A stretch of 64,000 nt of DNA from Palleniella intestinalis (lineage in GTDB: Bacteria > Bacteroidota > Bacteroidia > Bacteroidales > Bacteroidaceae), in the NCBI RefSeq assembly GCF_013166595.1, contig NZ_JABKKG010000006.1, positions 1-64,000 of the forward strand. Reading direction: 5' to 3'. Under the pieces are notes generated by a model. It was not told the DNA's origin and did not search any database. It worked only from the letters and a program-made list of their open reading frames with translations. The position numbers and the translations under genes are program-made. Shown piece by piece: positions 47,301 to 57,384 of the stretch (positions are counted from its first letter, which is position 1; the number at the start of each line of letters is the position of its first letter).

Positions 47301-50195
47301 AACGGATTCACCGAGTGGCTGGAGGAACAGTCGCCACAGTTCAAGGAACGGCTGACAACGATGTATAACCGCAAGTTCAACTGTTTCGTGCGCCCGAAGT
47401 ATGACGGCTCACACCAGACTTTCCCCGACCTCAATCTGAAAGGCTTGGCAAGCCGGGGTATCAAGAGCGTATATCCCTCGCAGATGGATTGCGTATGGAT
47501 GCTGAAACAGAACGGCGGCGGGATCTGTGACCACGAAGTTGGAACCGGTAAGACGCTGATAATGTGCATTGCGGCGCATGAAATGAAGCGTCTGAACTTG
47601 GCGCACAAGCCGATGATTATCGGGCTGAAAGCCAATGTAGCGGAGATTGCAGCCACCTATCAGGCGGCATATCCCAACGCGCGTATTCTCTATGCTTCGG
47701 AAAAGGACTTCTCGACCGCCAACCGCGTGCGTTTCTTCAACAACATCCGAAACAACGACTACGATTGTGTCATCATGTCGCACGACCAGTTCGGCAAGAT
47801 ACCGCAGTCGCCGGAGTTGCAGCAGCGCATCCTGCAAGCGGAGCTTGACACCGTGGAGGAAAACCTCGAAGTGCTGCGTGAACAGGGAAAGAACGTGTCG
47901 CGGGCGATGCTGAAAGGGCTGGAGAAGCGCAAGCACAACCTTGTGGCAAAATTGGAGAAGGTGGAACACGCCATCCAGTCACGCACGGACGATGTGGTGG
48001 ACTTCAAGCAGATGGGCATCGACCACATCTTCATCGACGAGAGCCACCAGTTCAAGAACCTTACGTTCAACACGCGCCACGACCGTGTGGCGGGACTGGG
48101 CAACTCGGAGGGAAGCCAGAAGGCTCTCAATATGCTCTTTGCCATCCGCACCATACAGGAGCGCACGGGCAGGGACTTGGGGGCTACCTTCCTCTCCGGC
48201 ACGACCATCAGCAACTCGCTGACGGAGCTGTACCTGCTGTTCAAGTACCTGCGCCCGAAGGAGCTGGAGCGGCAGGACATCCGCTGTTTTGATGCGTGGG
48301 CTGCGATTTTCGCCAAGAAGACCACCGACTTCGAGTTCAACGTGACGAACAACGTGGTGCAGAAGGAGCGTTTCCGCTACTTCATCAAAGTGCCGGAACT
48401 TGCCGCCTTCTATAACGAGATAACGGACTACCGCACGGCGGAGGACGTGGGCGTGGACCGTCCGCACAAGAACGAAATACTGCACCACATACCGCCCACG
48501 CCCGACCAAGAGTATTTCATCAAGCAACTGATGGAGTTCGCCAAGACGGGCGACGCCACCCTGTTGGGCAGGCTGCCGCTCTCGGAAACGGAGGAGAAGG
48601 CGAAGATGCTCATCGCCACGGACTACGCCCGCAAGATGGCATTGGATATGCGCATGATAGACCCGAACTATGAAGATCACCCCGACAACAAGGCGAGTCA
48701 TTGCGCCAAGATGATTGCGGAGTATTACCAAAAATACGACGCGCAGAAAGGCACACAATTTGTCTTCTCGGACTTGGGGACATACCAGCCGGGCGACGGG
48801 TGGAACGTCTATTCGGAAATCAAGCGCAAGCTGACGGAGGACTACGGCATACCGCCGGGTGAGGTACGCTTCATTCAGGAGTGCAAGACCGACAAGGCAC
48901 GGAAGGCGGTGATAGACGCCATGAACGCCGGGACGGTGCGGGTGCTGTTTGGCTCCACCTCCATGCTCGGCACGGGCGTGAACGCTCAGAAACGGTGTGT
49001 CGCCATTCATCATCTCGATACACCGTGGCGACCATCTGACCTGCAACAGCGTGACGGACGCGGAGTTAGAGCGGGCAACGAAATCGCCAAGCATTTCGCC
49101 GGGAACAACGTGGATGTAATCATCTATGCCGTTGAGAAGTCGCTGGACAGCTACAAGTTCAACCTCCTGCACTGCAAGCAGACTTTCATCAGTCAGCTCA
49201 AAAGCGGCGCGATGGGTGCGCGTACCATCGACGAGGGGGCTATGGATGAGAAGTCGGGCATGAACTTCTCGGAGTACATGGCGTTGCTATCCGGCAACAC
49301 CGATCTTTTGGACAAGGCGAAACTTGAAAAGCGCATAGCCTCGCTCGAAGGGGAACGCAAGTCGTTCAACAAGGGCAGGCGCGATTCGGAGTTCAAATTG
49401 GAGTCGAAGACAAGTGAACTGCGAAATAACACGGCAATGGTGGATGCCATGACGGAGGACTGGAACCGCTTTCTCTCGGTGGTGCAGACCGACAAGGAGG
49501 GCAACCGACTTAACCACCTGCGGGTGGACGGAGTGGATTCCACCGACGAGAAGGTTCTCGGAAAGCGTTTGCAGGAGATAGCCAAGAACGCCACCACCGG
49601 AGGGCAGTACAGCCCAATCGGGGAACTGTACGGCTTCCCGGTGAAAGTGGTAAGCGAGAGGATGCTCAAAGAGGGGTTGGAGTTCACCGACAACCGCTTC
49701 GTGATTGAAGGTAACTACAAGTACACCTACAACAACGGGCATCTGGCGATGGCTGATCCGGTGGCTGCCGCCCGCAACTTTCTCAACGCACTGGAGCGCA
49801 TCCCCTCCATCATCGACCAGTACAAGACGAAGAACGAGGTGCTGGAACGTGAGATACCGCAGTTGCAGGAGATAGCGGGCAAGGTGTGGAAGAAGGAGGA
49901 CGAACTGAAACAGTTGAAGTCCGAACTTGCCGCCCTCGACCGCAAGATACAGCTGGAGCTTGCGCCACCCACACCCGAAGTTGCCGAAAAGGAGAATGAG
50001 GGGCAGCAAGTAAAGCCGGAAGCGGAAGATGTGCGGAACAGGCAGACGCAATATCCTGAAAATGCACCACCGCAGATACGCAGTCCGGCAAGTGAACGAA
50101 GTCCCACAGGCAACTTCATTGCCGACCATGTCATAATCGGGCGTCCGGGGCTGTATGTCAAGGATGAGACCCGTCCGAAAGGATTGAAAATATAA
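44361..50195 (+). CDS. Giant N6-adenine methylase-like/SNF2 helicase element protein
   Basis: The product has 1,944 residues. Residues about 1-330 form a methyltransferase-like domain with [15 protein letters not shown] (SAM motif) and SNIPFGD in place of NPPF/Y. A Lys/Thr/Pro-rich linker occupies about 370-600. The helicase has EVGTGKT at 1059-1065, DESHQFKNL from 1226, and [12 protein letters not shown] as motif VI. A C-terminal coiled coil follows. Such proteins are hallmark genes of Bacteroides conjugative transposons, perhaps protecting or processing transferred DNA; activity is inferred. GGAGGA precedes the ATG, an unusually clear ribosome site. Confidence 0.88.
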   Translation: MAFNRKQKLRDNIEAIRTAFILDRENRTATTEERAILQRYCGFGGLKCILNPAKELTDAVRWAKSDLELFAPTVELHRLIRENSKDETEYKRFVDSLKASVLTAFYTPKEITDTIADVLADYSVRPARMLEPSAGVGVFVDSVLRHSPSADVMAFEKDLLTGTILRHLYPDQKMRTCGFEKIERPFNNYFDLAVSNIPFGDIAVFDPEFQRSDSFGRRSAQNAIHNYFFLKGLDAVRDGGIVAFITSQGVLNSTKTSVRNEMFRQAHLVSAIRLPNNLFTDNAGTEVGSDLIVLQKDLKKTEMSQDERLMTVIQTDTKTDLTDNAYFIHHPERIVHTTAKLDTDPYGKPAMVYLHEGKTEGIAGDLRRMLDEDFHFRLVMRLYSGSIQRSRMEEKVTVQKEPERPAVTQETVFSHTVETPTEKPQPVEEKPEIEPRPKYSDGVQLSLLDLWGMTEEVSQQPKTAKKKKTAKKAVTAKTTPPKPKATVTPTAPTAKTVVENKEVKAENTAKPADPDDIYATLDWETNPPINGFYEMMMNLTPERRKELRELARQHNEKQVATEKAEVKTAPETPREQPRQEETQPEVAATPVATDTPSEAASSLFPEIEAEKPKEEVIDLSPRAYHRTPEMHLREGSLVADRSRSTVGYLKDITPYGATFQPLDLKGYQKEKALLYVSLRDAYERLYRYESNSQEENVPWREHLNTCYDEFVMRYGNLNAKQNVKLVMMDAGGRDILSLERAENGKFVKADIFERPVSFSVENHANVGTPEEALSASLNKFGTVNLDYMREITDSTAEDLLTALQGRIYYNPLVTGYEIKDRFIAGNVIEKAERIEVWMDNNPENERMPEVKQALEALKDAEPPRIAFEDLDFNFGERWIPTGVYSAYMSHFYSTDVKIAYSPTLDEFSVACSHKNFKIWDEFCVKGYYRSYDGMSLLKHALHNTCPDMMKSIGKDEHGNDIKVRDSEGIQLANAKIDEIRNGFTEWLEEQSPQFKERLTTMYNRKFNCFVRPKYDGSHQTFPDLNLKGLASRGIKSVYPSQMDCVWMLKQNGGGICDHEVGTGKTLIMCIAAHEMKRLNLAHKPMIIGLKANVAEIAATYQAAYPNARILYASEKDFSTANRVRFFNNIRNNDYDCVIMSHDQFGKIPQSPELQQRILQAELDTVEENLEVLREQGKNVSRAMLKGLEKRKHNLVAKLEKVEHAIQSRTDDVVDFKQMGIDHIFIDESHQFKNLTFNTRHDRVAGLGNSEGSQKALNMLFAIRTIQERTGRDLGATFLSGTTISNSLTELYLLFKYLRPKELERQDIRCFDAWAAIFAKKTTDFEFNVTNNVVQKERFRYFIKVPELAAFYNEITDYRTAEDVGVDRPHKNEILHHIPPTPDQEYFIKQLMEFAKTGDATLLGRLPLSETEEKAKMLIATDYARKMALDMRMIDPNYEDHPDNKASHCAKMIAEYYQKYDAQKGTQFVFSDLGTYQPGDGWNVYSEIKRKLTEDYGIPPGEVRFIQECKTDKARKAVIDAMNAGTVRVLFGSTSMLGTGVNAQKRCVAIHHLDTPWRPSDLQQRDGRGVRAGNEIAKHFAGNNVDVIIYAVEKSLDSYKFNLLHCKQTFISQLKSGAMGARTIDEGAMDEKSGMNFSEYMALLSGNTDLLDKAKLEKRIASLEGERKSFNKGRRDSEFKLESKTSELRNNTAMVDAMTEDWNRFLSVVQTDKEGNRLNHLRVDGVDSTDEKVLGKRLQEIAKNATTGGQYSPIGELYGFPVKVVSERMLKEGLEFTDNRFVIEGNYKYTYNNGHLAMADPVAAARNFLNALERIPSIIDQYKTKNEVLEREIPQLQEIAGKVWKKEDELKQLKSELAALDRKIQLELAPPTPEVAEKENEGQQVKPEAEDVRNRQTQYPENAPPQIRSPASERSPTGNFIADHVIIGRPGLYVKDETRPKGLKI

Positions 50196-50212
50196 ACCTT
50201 ACATCTAAAACT

Positions 50213-50246
50213 GTCCGTATCGGTTCACTGATGCGGACAATTTTTG
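50213..50246 (+). terminator. Terminator after the methylase-helicase gene
   Basis: TGTCCGTATC (50213-50222) pairs with GATGCGGACA (50231-50240), with one wobble, followed by ATTTTTGTTTTT. It marks the end of the G+C-rich element backbone. Confidence 0.85.
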
Positions 50247-50367
50247 TTTTTCTATTTTTCAATATGCGTATTATTTTCTAAAACGCCAATTAATGAATGT
50301 AGTGTTCATTTCAATTGTATTCCCAAAAATCTTGTATCTACATCTAATAAAAAGTGCATACTGATAG

Positions 50368-51195
50368 TTATAAACCACGGTATGCTTTAGGGGACATTCC
50401 AAAATGACGGGTAATGTAACGACTTAGATATGATGGAGAAGAGAAGTTCATAGCATGACAAATTTGGTCAAGTGTGAGAGTTGTATTTTTAAGATAGTTT
50501 GAAAGTATGGGCAAGGCGTGACTGTTAATCAGGTCTGTCACTGTTTGTCCAGTGTGACGCCGAACAAGATTTGAAAGATACTTTGATGAAACGAATAATT
50601 TGTCGGCGTAAAAATCAACTGTGCGGTGACGCTCCGGTAATCCTGATGATAATAACTCCAGCAGACGTGATATTATATCGGCTCCCTGTATTGTTGTTGG
50701 CTTATTCATAGTATTACGCCTTATATGGGCTGCAAATATATCATACATCAAGCTTCTGCAAAGACTTCCAACTATTTCTTCAAAAAAGGGATGAGATGAG
50801 TCTGAAAGTCGTCTGTTTATTGATTGAAAATCTGTAGAAATTAATTCCGTTTCATATTCATCAAGCGTTATTATCGGGTTCTCAAAAAGGGATATACTGC
50901 CTCCTACAGAGTAATTATTGGTAGGAAGTAGGTTTTGAAGAAATTGGTGCGGAGCAATAATCATTTCGACTTTACACCCCTTAGGTCCTATTTGTAGTTT
51001 GGAAATCAGGTCAAGACGTGATGATACGAATAAATTACCGGGATTCATAGTAATCAATTGACCATTAAAAATCATTGCAAAAGTTCCAGCATGACACAAT
51101 ACATGTGCACACCAATCTTTGCCGAAACCTTTGTCAAGTATTGACAATAGATTTTCCGAATATATTGTATTTTGAGGGATAAGAGCATATTCCAT
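50368..51195 (-). CDS. AraC-family transcriptional regulator
   Basis: The product has 275 residues starting MEYALIPQNTIYSENLLSIL; the 46-residue hydrophobic extension to 51333 would overlap the divergent gene and is rejected. The C-terminal double HTH is clear (VDFYADKLFVSSKYLSNLVR and LTLDQICHAMNFSSPSYLSR, ending FGMSPKAYRG). It is divergent from the aldo/keto reductase gene 51311-52159, its likely target. TATATTTG on the minus strand at 51207-51200 overlaps the region just before the start codon. Confidence 0.88.
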   Translation of the reverse strand: MEYALIPQNTIYSENLLSILDKGFGKDWCAHVLCHAGTFAMIFNGQLITMNPGNLFVSSRLDLISKLQIGPKGCKVEMIIAPHQFLQNLLPTNNYSVGGSISLFENPIITLDEYETELISTDFQSINRRLSDSSHPFFEEIVGSLCRSLMYDIFAAHIRRNTMNKPTTIQGADIISRLLELLSSGLPERHRTVDFYADKLFVSSKYLSNLVRRHTGQTVTDLINSHALPILSNYLKNTTLTLDQICHAMNFSSPSYLSRYITRHFGMSPKAYRGL

Positions 51196-51199
51196 GCTG

Positions 51200-51281
51200 C
51201 AAATATAATTGATTTGGTGAATTTTGAAAAGTAATGGAGTGAAAAAGGTAAAAACTCCTATGATATAATCTGGTAATTTTG
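51200..51281. promoter_or_regulatory. Divergent promoter region between AraC and aldo/keto reductase genes
   Basis: TATATTTG (51207-51200, minus) faces the AraC gene; because it lies only a few bases from the AUG it may be inactive or give a near-leaderless mRNA. TAATTTTG (51274-51281, plus) faces the reductase, 30 nt before its ATG. The -33 boxes are weak, as expected of activator-dependent promoters. Confidence 0.5.
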
Positions 51282-51310
51282 CAACATAAATCACAACAAA
51301 TAAAGATGAT

Positions 51311-52159
51311 ATGAATAAGATTAAACTTTCCAATGGTGTGGAAATGCCACAGATCGGTTATGGCGTTTATCAAGTGACACCCGAAGAATGTGAGCGATGT
51401 GTTGCAGACGCACTCAGTGTAGGTTACAGAATGATTGATACAGCTCAGGCTTACAACAATGAGGCAGAAGTGGGCAAAGCCATTGCCAATAGTGGCATTA
51501 GTCGTGATGAACTCTTCCTTGTGAGTAAGGTATGGATTTCAAACTATACTTACGACAAAGCTCTCTCTTCCATCGATGAATCACTTCGCAAACTTGGTAC
51601 TGATTACATTGACCTGATGTTGCTACACCAGCCTTTCTGTGATAGGTATTCTGCGTATCGCGCACTTGAGCAAGCGTATAAGGATGGTAAAGTCCGGGCT
51701 ATCGGGGTGAGTAACTTTTTCCCTGACCACTTTATCGACCTTGCCAGTAATGTAGAAATTCCTCCGATGATAAACCAAGTGGAAACCCACGTATTCAACC
51801 AACAGACTGAAGCCAAAAAAATTATGGAGGAATTCGGGTGTCATATAATGTCGTGGGGACCTTTGGCAGAAGGACGCAATGGTCTTTTTACCAATCCTGT
51901 ATTAGAGAATATCGGCGCAAAATATGGTAAAAGTGTGGCTCAAATCGCTTTAAGATGGCTTTATCAGCGTGGAGTCATAATCATACCGAAGTCAACGCAC
52001 ATAGAACGTATGCGTGAGAACCTGAGTGTTACAGATTTCTCACTTTCCGAAGAAGATATGCTCGAAATAGCGAAACTCGATCTCGGATATAGCCAGTTCT
52101 TTGACCACCATTCGGCAGAAGCTGCCCGTTTGTTTATGTCGTGGCGAGGGTTGTGCTAA
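51311..52159 (+). CDS. Aldo/keto reductase
   Basis: The product has 282 residues and a complete AKR fold. The start NKIKLSNGVEMPQIGYGVYQ, IDTAQAYNNEAEVG (catalytic Asp and Tyr), LVSKVW (Lys) and LMLLHQPF (His) give the D-Y-K-H tetrad. IIPKSTHIERMREN near the end is the NADPH-binding loop. It is soluble, with no signal peptide, and probably reduces small carbonyls. Divergent AraC control is likely. A bidirectional hairpin follows. Confidence 0.92.
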   Translation: MNKIKLSNGVEMPQIGYGVYQVTPEECERCVADALSVGYRMIDTAQAYNNEAEVGKAIANSGISRDELFLVSKVWISNYTYDKALSSIDESLRKLGTDYIDLMLLHQPFCDRYSAYRALEQAYKDGKVRAIGVSNFFPDHFIDLASNVEIPPMINQVETHVFNQQTEAKKIMEEFGCHIMSWGPLAEGRNGLFTNPVLENIGAKYGKSVAQIALRWLYQRGVIIIPKSTHIERMRENLSVTDFSLSEEDMLEIAKLDLGYSQFFDHHSAEAARLFMSWRGLC

Positions 52160-52169
52160 AACAATTGCA

Positions 52170-52216
52170 AATAATATGGCTTGATTGTCAAAATGTGACA
52201 GCCAAGCCATATTATT
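52170..52216. terminator. Bidirectional terminator between convergent genes
   Basis: AATAATATGGCTTG (52170-52183) and CAAGCCATATTATT (52203-52216) pair perfectly over 14 bp. A smaller TGTCA/TGACA hairpin is in the loop. Confidence 0.8.
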
Positions 52217-52233
52217 TCATTCCCAATAGAATA

Positions 52234-53136
52234 TTAATTTGCTATGGCACGGTATTCAACCGGGGTGATATTGAAATGCTTTTTGAATAACCGAGTGAGG
52301 TGATGTGGGTAATTGAACCCAAGAGCATAGGCAATTTCCGATATAGACTTGTTGGTTTCGGTTAGCATTGTTTTAGCACGGTTAAGAGCGAATAGATGTA
52401 TATGCTCAATTGCAGTATGCCCGGTTGATTTTTTTACAAGATCTCCAAAATAATTTGGAGAAAGACATACTTCCGAGGCGCAGTATTTCACAGTTGGCAA
52501 ACCTTGTGAAACAATTTTATTTGAATGGAAATAGTCGGCAAGAACTTTGTCAAACCGAGCCATTACATCTGCGTTCAATATCTCACGTGTCACAAACTGA
52601 CGATCATAGAACCTGACACAGTGATTCAACATTGTTTCTATGTTTGACGTAACTATATGTTTCGTGTGCTTGTCAATGGCATGGTCGAGTTCTTCACGGA
52701 TTTCATGGAAGCAATTCAGTATAATGGTTTTCTCCCTATCGCTCATGTGAAGTGCCTCATTAGAATCGTAGGAGAAAAACGAGTATTCTTCCATACGCTT
52801 CGCAAGAGATGTGCCAATCAACAAGTTTGGATGAAACATCAGAATCTGTCCTTTAGGATTTAGAACAATCTTCCCGTCATTGACTCCTGCAATCTGATTT
52901 GCACCAATAAACATCATGGTGCCTTCTTCGTAGTCATATTTATTCCTGCCATAAAGCATTTCCCCACAGTTAATTTCCTTATAGAAGACACAAAAGAACC
53001 CAAATTTTTTAACTGAATGTGCCATTTGGGGAAGCTCAGACATATCGATTACCGAAACGAGAGGATGCTGAGCCTTCGTTCCAAGCAAGCGGCAATAGTC
53101 TTGAACAGACGGGAGATTGATTATATTATCTTTCAT
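52234..53136 (-). CDS. AraC-family transcriptional regulator (likely regulator of the redox operon)
   Basis: The product has 300 residues. The N-terminal sensory half carries a cupin-like pattern (EEGTMMFIGANQIAGVNDGK). The C-terminal HTH pair reads VKYCASEVCLSPNYFGDLVK and KSISEIAYALGFNYPHHLTR, ending FNITPVEYRAI. It is divergent from the operon starting at 53.3 kb, so it probably activates that operon in response to a small molecule. TAATTTTG on the minus strand at 53165-53158 is its -7 element. Confidence 0.88.
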   Translation of the reverse strand: MKDNIINLPSVQDYCRLLGTKAQHPLVSVIDMSELPQMAHSVKKFGFFCVFYKEINCGEMLYGRNKYDYEEGTMMFIGANQIAGVNDGKIVLNPKGQILMFHPNLLIGTSLAKRMEEYSFFSYDSNEALHMSDREKTIILNCFHEIREELDHAIDKHTKHIVTSNIETMLNHCVRFYDRQFVTREILNADVMARFDKVLADYFHSNKIVSQGLPTVKYCASEVCLSPNYFGDLVKKSTGHTAIEHIHLFALNRAKTMLTETNKSISEIAYALGFNYPHHLTRLFKKHFNITPVEYRAIAN

Positions 53137-53262
53137 AATTACATTGCTAATTTAGTGCAAAATTACACTATCAATTCATTACAACCAAGCACTTTTCGTC
53201 ATATAGGTAAAATTGGTTATTCAATCCGTAATCTGTGTGGTACCCCCTATTATAATACGCTA

Positions 53263-53270
53263 TAACTTTG
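53263..53270 (+). promoter_or_regulatory. -7 element of the large redox/Tat operon
   Basis: TAACTTTG followed by C on the plus strand, 51 nt before the first ATG used here. The -33 region has no good TTTG, consistent with dependence on the divergent AraC regulator. Confidence 0.55.
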
Positions 53271-53313
53271 CACTTGGATAAATTTGATATTACTGATAAT
53301 AATGAATATAACA

Positions 53314-53853
53314 ATGAAAAAGGTATTGATACTGTCGGGAAGTCCTCGAAAAGGAGGAAATTCAGATTTGCTCTGCGATGAGTTCATGCGCGGAGCAGAG
53401 GAAAGTGGCAATGTCGTGGAGAAAATATGGATTCCCAGCAAAAAGATTGGCTATTGCCGTGCCTGCTATTACTGTAAGAATCATGGCGGTGAGTGTTGCG
53501 TAAAAGACGATATGTCCGAAGTTTTGCAGAAAATGCTTGATGCAGAGGTGCTTGTGCTTTCATCGCCCGTATATTTCTATTCAGTCAACGCTCAGATGAA
53601 AGCGGTTATCGATCGAACTGTGGCCCGTTGGCTTGAATTAAAGAATAAGGAGTTCTACTACATCATGACAGCAGCAGAAGACGAGGGACATACTATGGAT
53701 TGCACACTTGAATGTTTCCGTGGTCTTGCCGCTTGCTTTGAAGGCTCAAAAGAGATGGGCGTTATATGCGGCAAAGGAGTCTATGAAAAAGGAGAAATTA
53801 GCGGCACACCATATATGCGACAGGCATACGAAATGGGGAAATCAATAAGATGA
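53314..53853 (+). CDS. NAD(P)H-dependent FMN reductase / flavodoxin-fold oxidoreductase
   Basis: The product has 179 residues starting MKKVLILSGSPRKGGNSDLL, the FMN phosphate loop of this family. CRACYYCKNHGGECCVKDDM, a Cys-rich loop, and LSSPVYFYSVNAQMKAVIDR are typical of iron-sulfur-flavoprotein-like reductases. It is cytoplasmic. ATG at 53302 is an alternative start four codons earlier. First gene of a twelve-gene run; the next gene begins 4 nt after its stop. Confidence 0.88.
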   Translation: MKKVLILSGSPRKGGNSDLLCDEFMRGAEESGNVVEKIWIPSKKIGYCRACYYCKNHGGECCVKDDMSEVLQKMLDAEVLVLSSPVYFYSVNAQMKAVIDRTVARWLELKNKEFYYIMTAAEDEGHTMDCTLECFRGLAACFEGSKEMGVICGKGVYEKGEISGTPYMRQAYEMGKSIR

Positions 53854-53857
53854 CAAT

Positions 53858-54397
53858 ATGGAAGAAAAACGAATAGACTGTGCCCACCAAACCACAGAAG
53901 AATTGGAGAAGGCAAGAAATCTCTCGCAGTTGATGTTTCGGCTCAACCATACAATGCCCTATACGCAGGAATATGAAGAATTGATTGCAAAGGTATTTCC
54001 CAATATTGGCGTGGAATGTCGCATCAACACACCAATCACTGCCGTGCGGACAGATGAAGTCTCTATTGGGAATCGGGTGCTTATTATGCCCGGATGCCTG
54101 ATGATGTCTGCCGGAGGAATCACTATTGATGACGATGTGATGATTGCGGCAAACGTGCAGATTATCTCCAATAACCACGACCTTAACGATCGTTGGGTCA
54201 TAACGTGTAAGCCGGTGCATATATGCAAACGTGCATGGATTGGAGCCGGAGCTACAATTCTTCCCGGCGTAACTGTGGGCGAGAATGCAGTTGTAGGAGC
54301 CGGAAGCATTGTCACGCACAATGTTGAACCAAATACCATCGTTGCGGGGAATCCAGCAAGGATAATAAAAAAGATAGTAAAGAAACAAGTACAATGA
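53858..54397 (+). CDS. Hexapeptide-repeat (left-handed beta-helix) acyltransferase
   Basis: The product has 179 residues. The N-terminal cap matches maltose/galactoside O-acetyltransferases (SQLMFRLNHTMPYTQEYEEL). Hexapeptide repeats follow, with the active-site-like ISNNHDLNDRW and CKRAWIGAGATILPGVTVGE. It should transfer acetyl from acetyl-CoA; the acceptor is unknown. It overlaps the SDR gene (ATGA). Confidence 0.88.
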   Translation: MEEKRIDCAHQTTEELEKARNLSQLMFRLNHTMPYTQEYEELIAKVFPNIGVECRINTPITAVRTDEVSIGNRVLIMPGCLMMSAGGITIDDDVMIAANVQIISNNHDLNDRWVITCKPVHICKRAWIGAGATILPGVTVGENAVVGAGSIVTHNVEPNTIVAGNPARIIKKIVKKQVQ

Positions 54398-55230
54398 GGA
54401 AAGATGTTATGCTTTTAACCGGTGCCGGTCAGATAGGTATGGCGATTGCCCGGCGGATGGGATACGGCATGAAGATTATTATTGGCGATAAAAAGATAGA
54501 GAATGCCGACGCTATCTGTGATGTGATGAATAACGCAGGATATGATTGTGTCCCGTTTGAAATGAACCTCTCAAGTCGTGACAGTATCCTTGCCATAATA
54601 GCAGAAGCACGGAAACATGGGGACATAACCATGCTTGTCAATGCCGCAGGCGTATCTCCCAGTCAAGCATCCATTGAAACCATTTTGAAAGTGGATCTGT
54701 ATGGCACCGCCGTATTACTTGAAGAGGTGGGTAAGGTCATTGCGAAAGGTGGCACGGGTATTACAATTTCCAGCCAAAGCGGACACCGTATGCCGGCATT
54801 GACACAGGAACAGGACACGCTGTTCGCCATGACCCCCACAGAAGAACTGCTGTCACTTGAAATGCTGCATCCGACAAATATCCGTGACACACTCCATGCC
54901 TACCAGTTGGCTAAACGTTGCAATGTGAAGCGCGTCATGGCTGAATCGGTGAAATGGGGAGAACGCAACGCGAGAATCAACTCCATATCACCGGGTATAA
55001 TTGTTACACCGCTTGCCATTGACGAGTTCAATGGACCACGCGGTGACTTCTACAAAAATATGTTTGCCAAATGTCCGGCAGGACGTCCCGGCACAGCTGA
55101 TGAAGTGGCCAATGTCGCTGAATTGCTTATGCGTCCACAAGGCGCGTTTATTACCGGTACAGATTTTCTAATTGACGGAGGTGCCACCGCATCCTATTTT
55201 TACGGACCATTAAATCCAGATCTGAAATGA
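54394..55230 (+). CDS. Short-chain dehydrogenase/reductase
   Basis: The product has 278 residues. LLTGAGQIGMAIARRMG is the nucleotide-binding motif (TGxxxxG), NAAGVSPS the following NAG, ISSQSGH the Ser region and HAYQLAKR the Y-x3-K catalytic pair. The C-terminus IDGGATASYFYGPL is standard. A 30-residue insertion before the Tyr (around LFAMTPTEELLSLEMLHPTN) is longer than usual and may shape the substrate site. It overlaps neighbours on both sides by 4 nt. Confidence 0.9.
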   Translation: MRKDVMLLTGAGQIGMAIARRMGYGMKIIIGDKKIENADAICDVMNNAGYDCVPFEMNLSSRDSILAIIAEARKHGDITMLVNAAGVSPSQASIETILKVDLYGTAVLLEEVGKVIAKGGTGITISSQSGHRMPALTQEQDTLFAMTPTEELLSLEMLHPTNIRDTLHAYQLAKRCNVKRVMAESVKWGERNARINSISPGIIVTPLAIDEFNGPRGDFYKNMFAKCPAGRPGTADEVANVAELLMRPQGAFITGTDFLIDGGATASYFYGPLNPDLK

Positions 55231-55859
55231 AAAGAATACTAAGCATTATAATGATAATATTGACAACGGCAATTACATCATGTGCCGGGAACAATGCGAA
55301 TAAGAATAATAAGAAAGATAGTATGGAAACAAGTATTAAAGACAAAAAGACTCTTGTGGTTTTCTTTTCACATACGGGGGAAAACTACTCTGTCGGCAAT
55401 ATCTCTGAGGGTAACACTCATATCATTGCTAAAATGATTGGTGAGGCAACCGGAGGTAAACTATTTGAAATCGTGCCAGAAAAAGAATATCCCCATGATT
55501 CATATGATGAGGTGGTGGATATCGCCAAAAAGGAAAAGGCGGAAAAAGCTCGACCTGCAATAAAAGGGGACATCGCCGTAGAGGATTATGATGTAATATT
55601 CATTGGCTATCCGAACTGGTGGGCAGATATGCCGATGCCTGTTTATACGTTTCTCGAAAAACATAATTGGAAAGGAAAAATCGTAATTCCGTTTTGCACA
55701 CATGAAGGCAGTGGACTATCTGATACAGAAAAATACATATCAGATGTGTGCAAAGGTGCAACGATAACCAAAGGTCTTGCGGTGAAAGGCTCTACAGCAC
55801 AGAACAATCGTGAGCAGGCTCGAAAAACAGTCAACACATGGCTTGAAAGGCTGAAATAA
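55227..55859 (+). CDS. Flavodoxin-like lipoprotein
   Basis: The product has 210 residues. The N-terminus MKRILSIIMIILTTAITSC is a Sec lipoprotein signal with Cys19. The flavodoxin fold follows: VVFFSHTGENYSVG (FMN loop), IGYPNWWADMPMPVYTFLE and FCTHEGSGLSD. A membrane-anchored, presumably periplasmic flavodoxin would shuttle electrons outside the cytoplasm and fits the export machinery encoded downstream. The export side is inferred from the lipobox. Confidence 0.88.
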   Translation: MKRILSIIMIILTTAITSCAGNNANKNNKKDSMETSIKDKKTLVVFFSHTGENYSVGNISEGNTHIIAKMIGEATGGKLFEIVPEKEYPHDSYDEVVDIAKKEKAEKARPAIKGDIAVEDYDVIFIGYPNWWADMPMPVYTFLEKHNWKGKIVIPFCTHEGSGLSDTEKYISDVCKGATITKGLAVKGSTAQNNREQARKTVNTWLERLK

Positions 55860-55887
55860 TCATAACTACTTAACAAAATAACAGACC

Positions 55888-57372
55888 ATGTTGAGAAAAA
55901 TCAGAATTACATTAGCGATGATATTTTTTATAGGTATCACGCTGCTTTTTCTCGATTTCACCGGAGTAACTCACACATGGCTCGGTTGGATGGCTAAAAT
56001 ACAGTTCCTACCAGCCGTGCTTGCGTTGAACCTCGGTGTAATCGTTGCGCTTGTTGCATTGACTCTGCTTCTTGGCAGAGTTTACTGTTCTGTGATATGC
56101 CCGTTGGGGGTTATGCAAGACATATTCGGTTGGATGGGAAAGAAACAAAAGAAAAACCGTTATTCGTATTCCCCTGCTAAAAACATATTGCGCTATACAA
56201 TGCTGATAGTGATGCTTGCCTCCATTATTCTTGGTATCGGCTCAATTGTGGCATTGCTTGCTCCTTATAGTTCATATGGACGCATTGCGCAAAACCTGCT
56301 CTCTCCGATATGGGGATATGGCAATAACCTTCTTGCGGAATTAGCAGCCAGATATGAAAGCTATGCCTTTTATCCGGTAGATGTCTGGATACGCAGTGGC
56401 ATAACTTTCGGAATCGCTATGGCAACCATTGTTGCACTCGGAATAATGGCGTGGCGAAACGGGCGCACATATTGCAACACGATATGCCCGGTCGGAACAG
56501 TCTTAGGATTTCTATCTAAGTATTCGTTATTCAAGCCTGTCATAGATGTGACGAAATGCAATAGTTGCGGACTATGTGCCAGAAACTGCAAAGCGGCATG
56601 TATCAACAGCAAGAACCATACGATTGACTATTCCCGATGTGTGGCTTGCATGGATTGCATCGGCAAATGTCACAAAAACGCAATATCATATTCCCGCAGA
56701 AAAGTAAATACTGACAAGCAGTTGGATACGACTGGATCTGTAGGCCCTTCACGACGTAATTTCCTTACGACAACATTTGCTATCGGTACGACTGCCATCC
56801 TTCATGCGGAAGAGAAAACGGTTGATGGAGGTCTTGCCGTGATAACCGACAAGAAAATACCGGAACGCAAGACACCTATAGTTCCTCCGGGGGCAATAAG
56901 CCTGAGGCATCTGACAAACCATTGTACCGGTTGTCAATTATGTGTTGCCGCCTGTCCTAATGGTGTGCTGCGTCCGTCTTCTGACCTTGACACTCTTATG
57001 CAACCCCGTTCTTCGTACGAGCGTGGATATTGCCGTCCGGAATGTACCAAATGTTCTGAGGTTTGTCCGGCGGGAGCAATTATAAAACTTGACCGGGCTG
57101 AAAAATCTTCAGTTCAAATCGGTCATGCGGTGTGGGTAAAGGACAATTGCGTACCTCTTACTGACGGTGTGGAATGTGGTAATTGTGCCCGCCATTGTCC
57201 TGTGGGAGCCATTCAGATGGTACCTTCCGACAAGGATAATCCTGATTCCCCTAAGGTACCGGTCGTGAATGATGAACGTTGCATCGGATGCGGAGCCTGC
57301 GAAAACCTTTGTCCGGCGCGTCCGTTCAGCGCGATATATGTCGAAGGACATGAAAATCACAGAATCATCTAA
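55888..57372 (+). CDS. NapH-NapG-type fused membrane polyferredoxin (predicted menaquinol dehydrogenase)
   Basis: The product has 494 residues. Residues 1-270 are NapH-like: about four membrane helices, two CxxxCP motifs (Cys67/Cys71 and Cys196/Cys200), and two 4Fe-4S motifs (CNSCGLCARNC and CVACMDCIGKC). Residues 287-306 (PSRRNFLTTTFAIGTTAILH) form an internal twin-arginine segment. Residues 345-480 are NapG-like with about four 4Fe-4S motifs. NapG and NapH are normally separate and pass electrons from menaquinol to the periplasm. Here they are fused, giving a probable quinol-fed periplasmic reductant. Confidence 0.85.
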   Translation: MLRKIRITLAMIFFIGITLLFLDFTGVTHTWLGWMAKIQFLPAVLALNLGVIVALVALTLLLGRVYCSVICPLGVMQDIFGWMGKKQKKNRYSYSPAKNILRYTMLIVMLASIILGIGSIVALLAPYSSYGRIAQNLLSPIWGYGNNLLAELAARYESYAFYPVDVWIRSGITFGIAMATIVALGIMAWRNGRTYCNTICPVGTVLGFLSKYSLFKPVIDVTKCNSCGLCARNCKAACINSKNHTIDYSRCVACMDCIGKCHKNAISYSRRKVNTDKQLDTTGSVGPSRRNFLTTTFAIGTTAILHAEEKTVDGGLAVITDKKIPERKTPIVPPGAISLRHLTNHCTGCQLCVAACPNGVLRPSSDLDTLMQPRSSYERGYCRPECTKCSEVCPAGAIIKLDRAEKSSVQIGHAVWVKDNCVPLTDGVECGNCARHCPVGAIQMVPSDKDNPDSPKVPVVNDERCIGCGACENLCPARPFSAIYVEGHENHRII

Positions 57373-57384
57373 ATCATAGAAGCA

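Noticed and set aside
51196..51333. Longer AraC start with a membrane helix
   Set aside because: It would overlap the divergent reductase start and cross the promoter region; the ATG at 51195 gives a normal AraC length.
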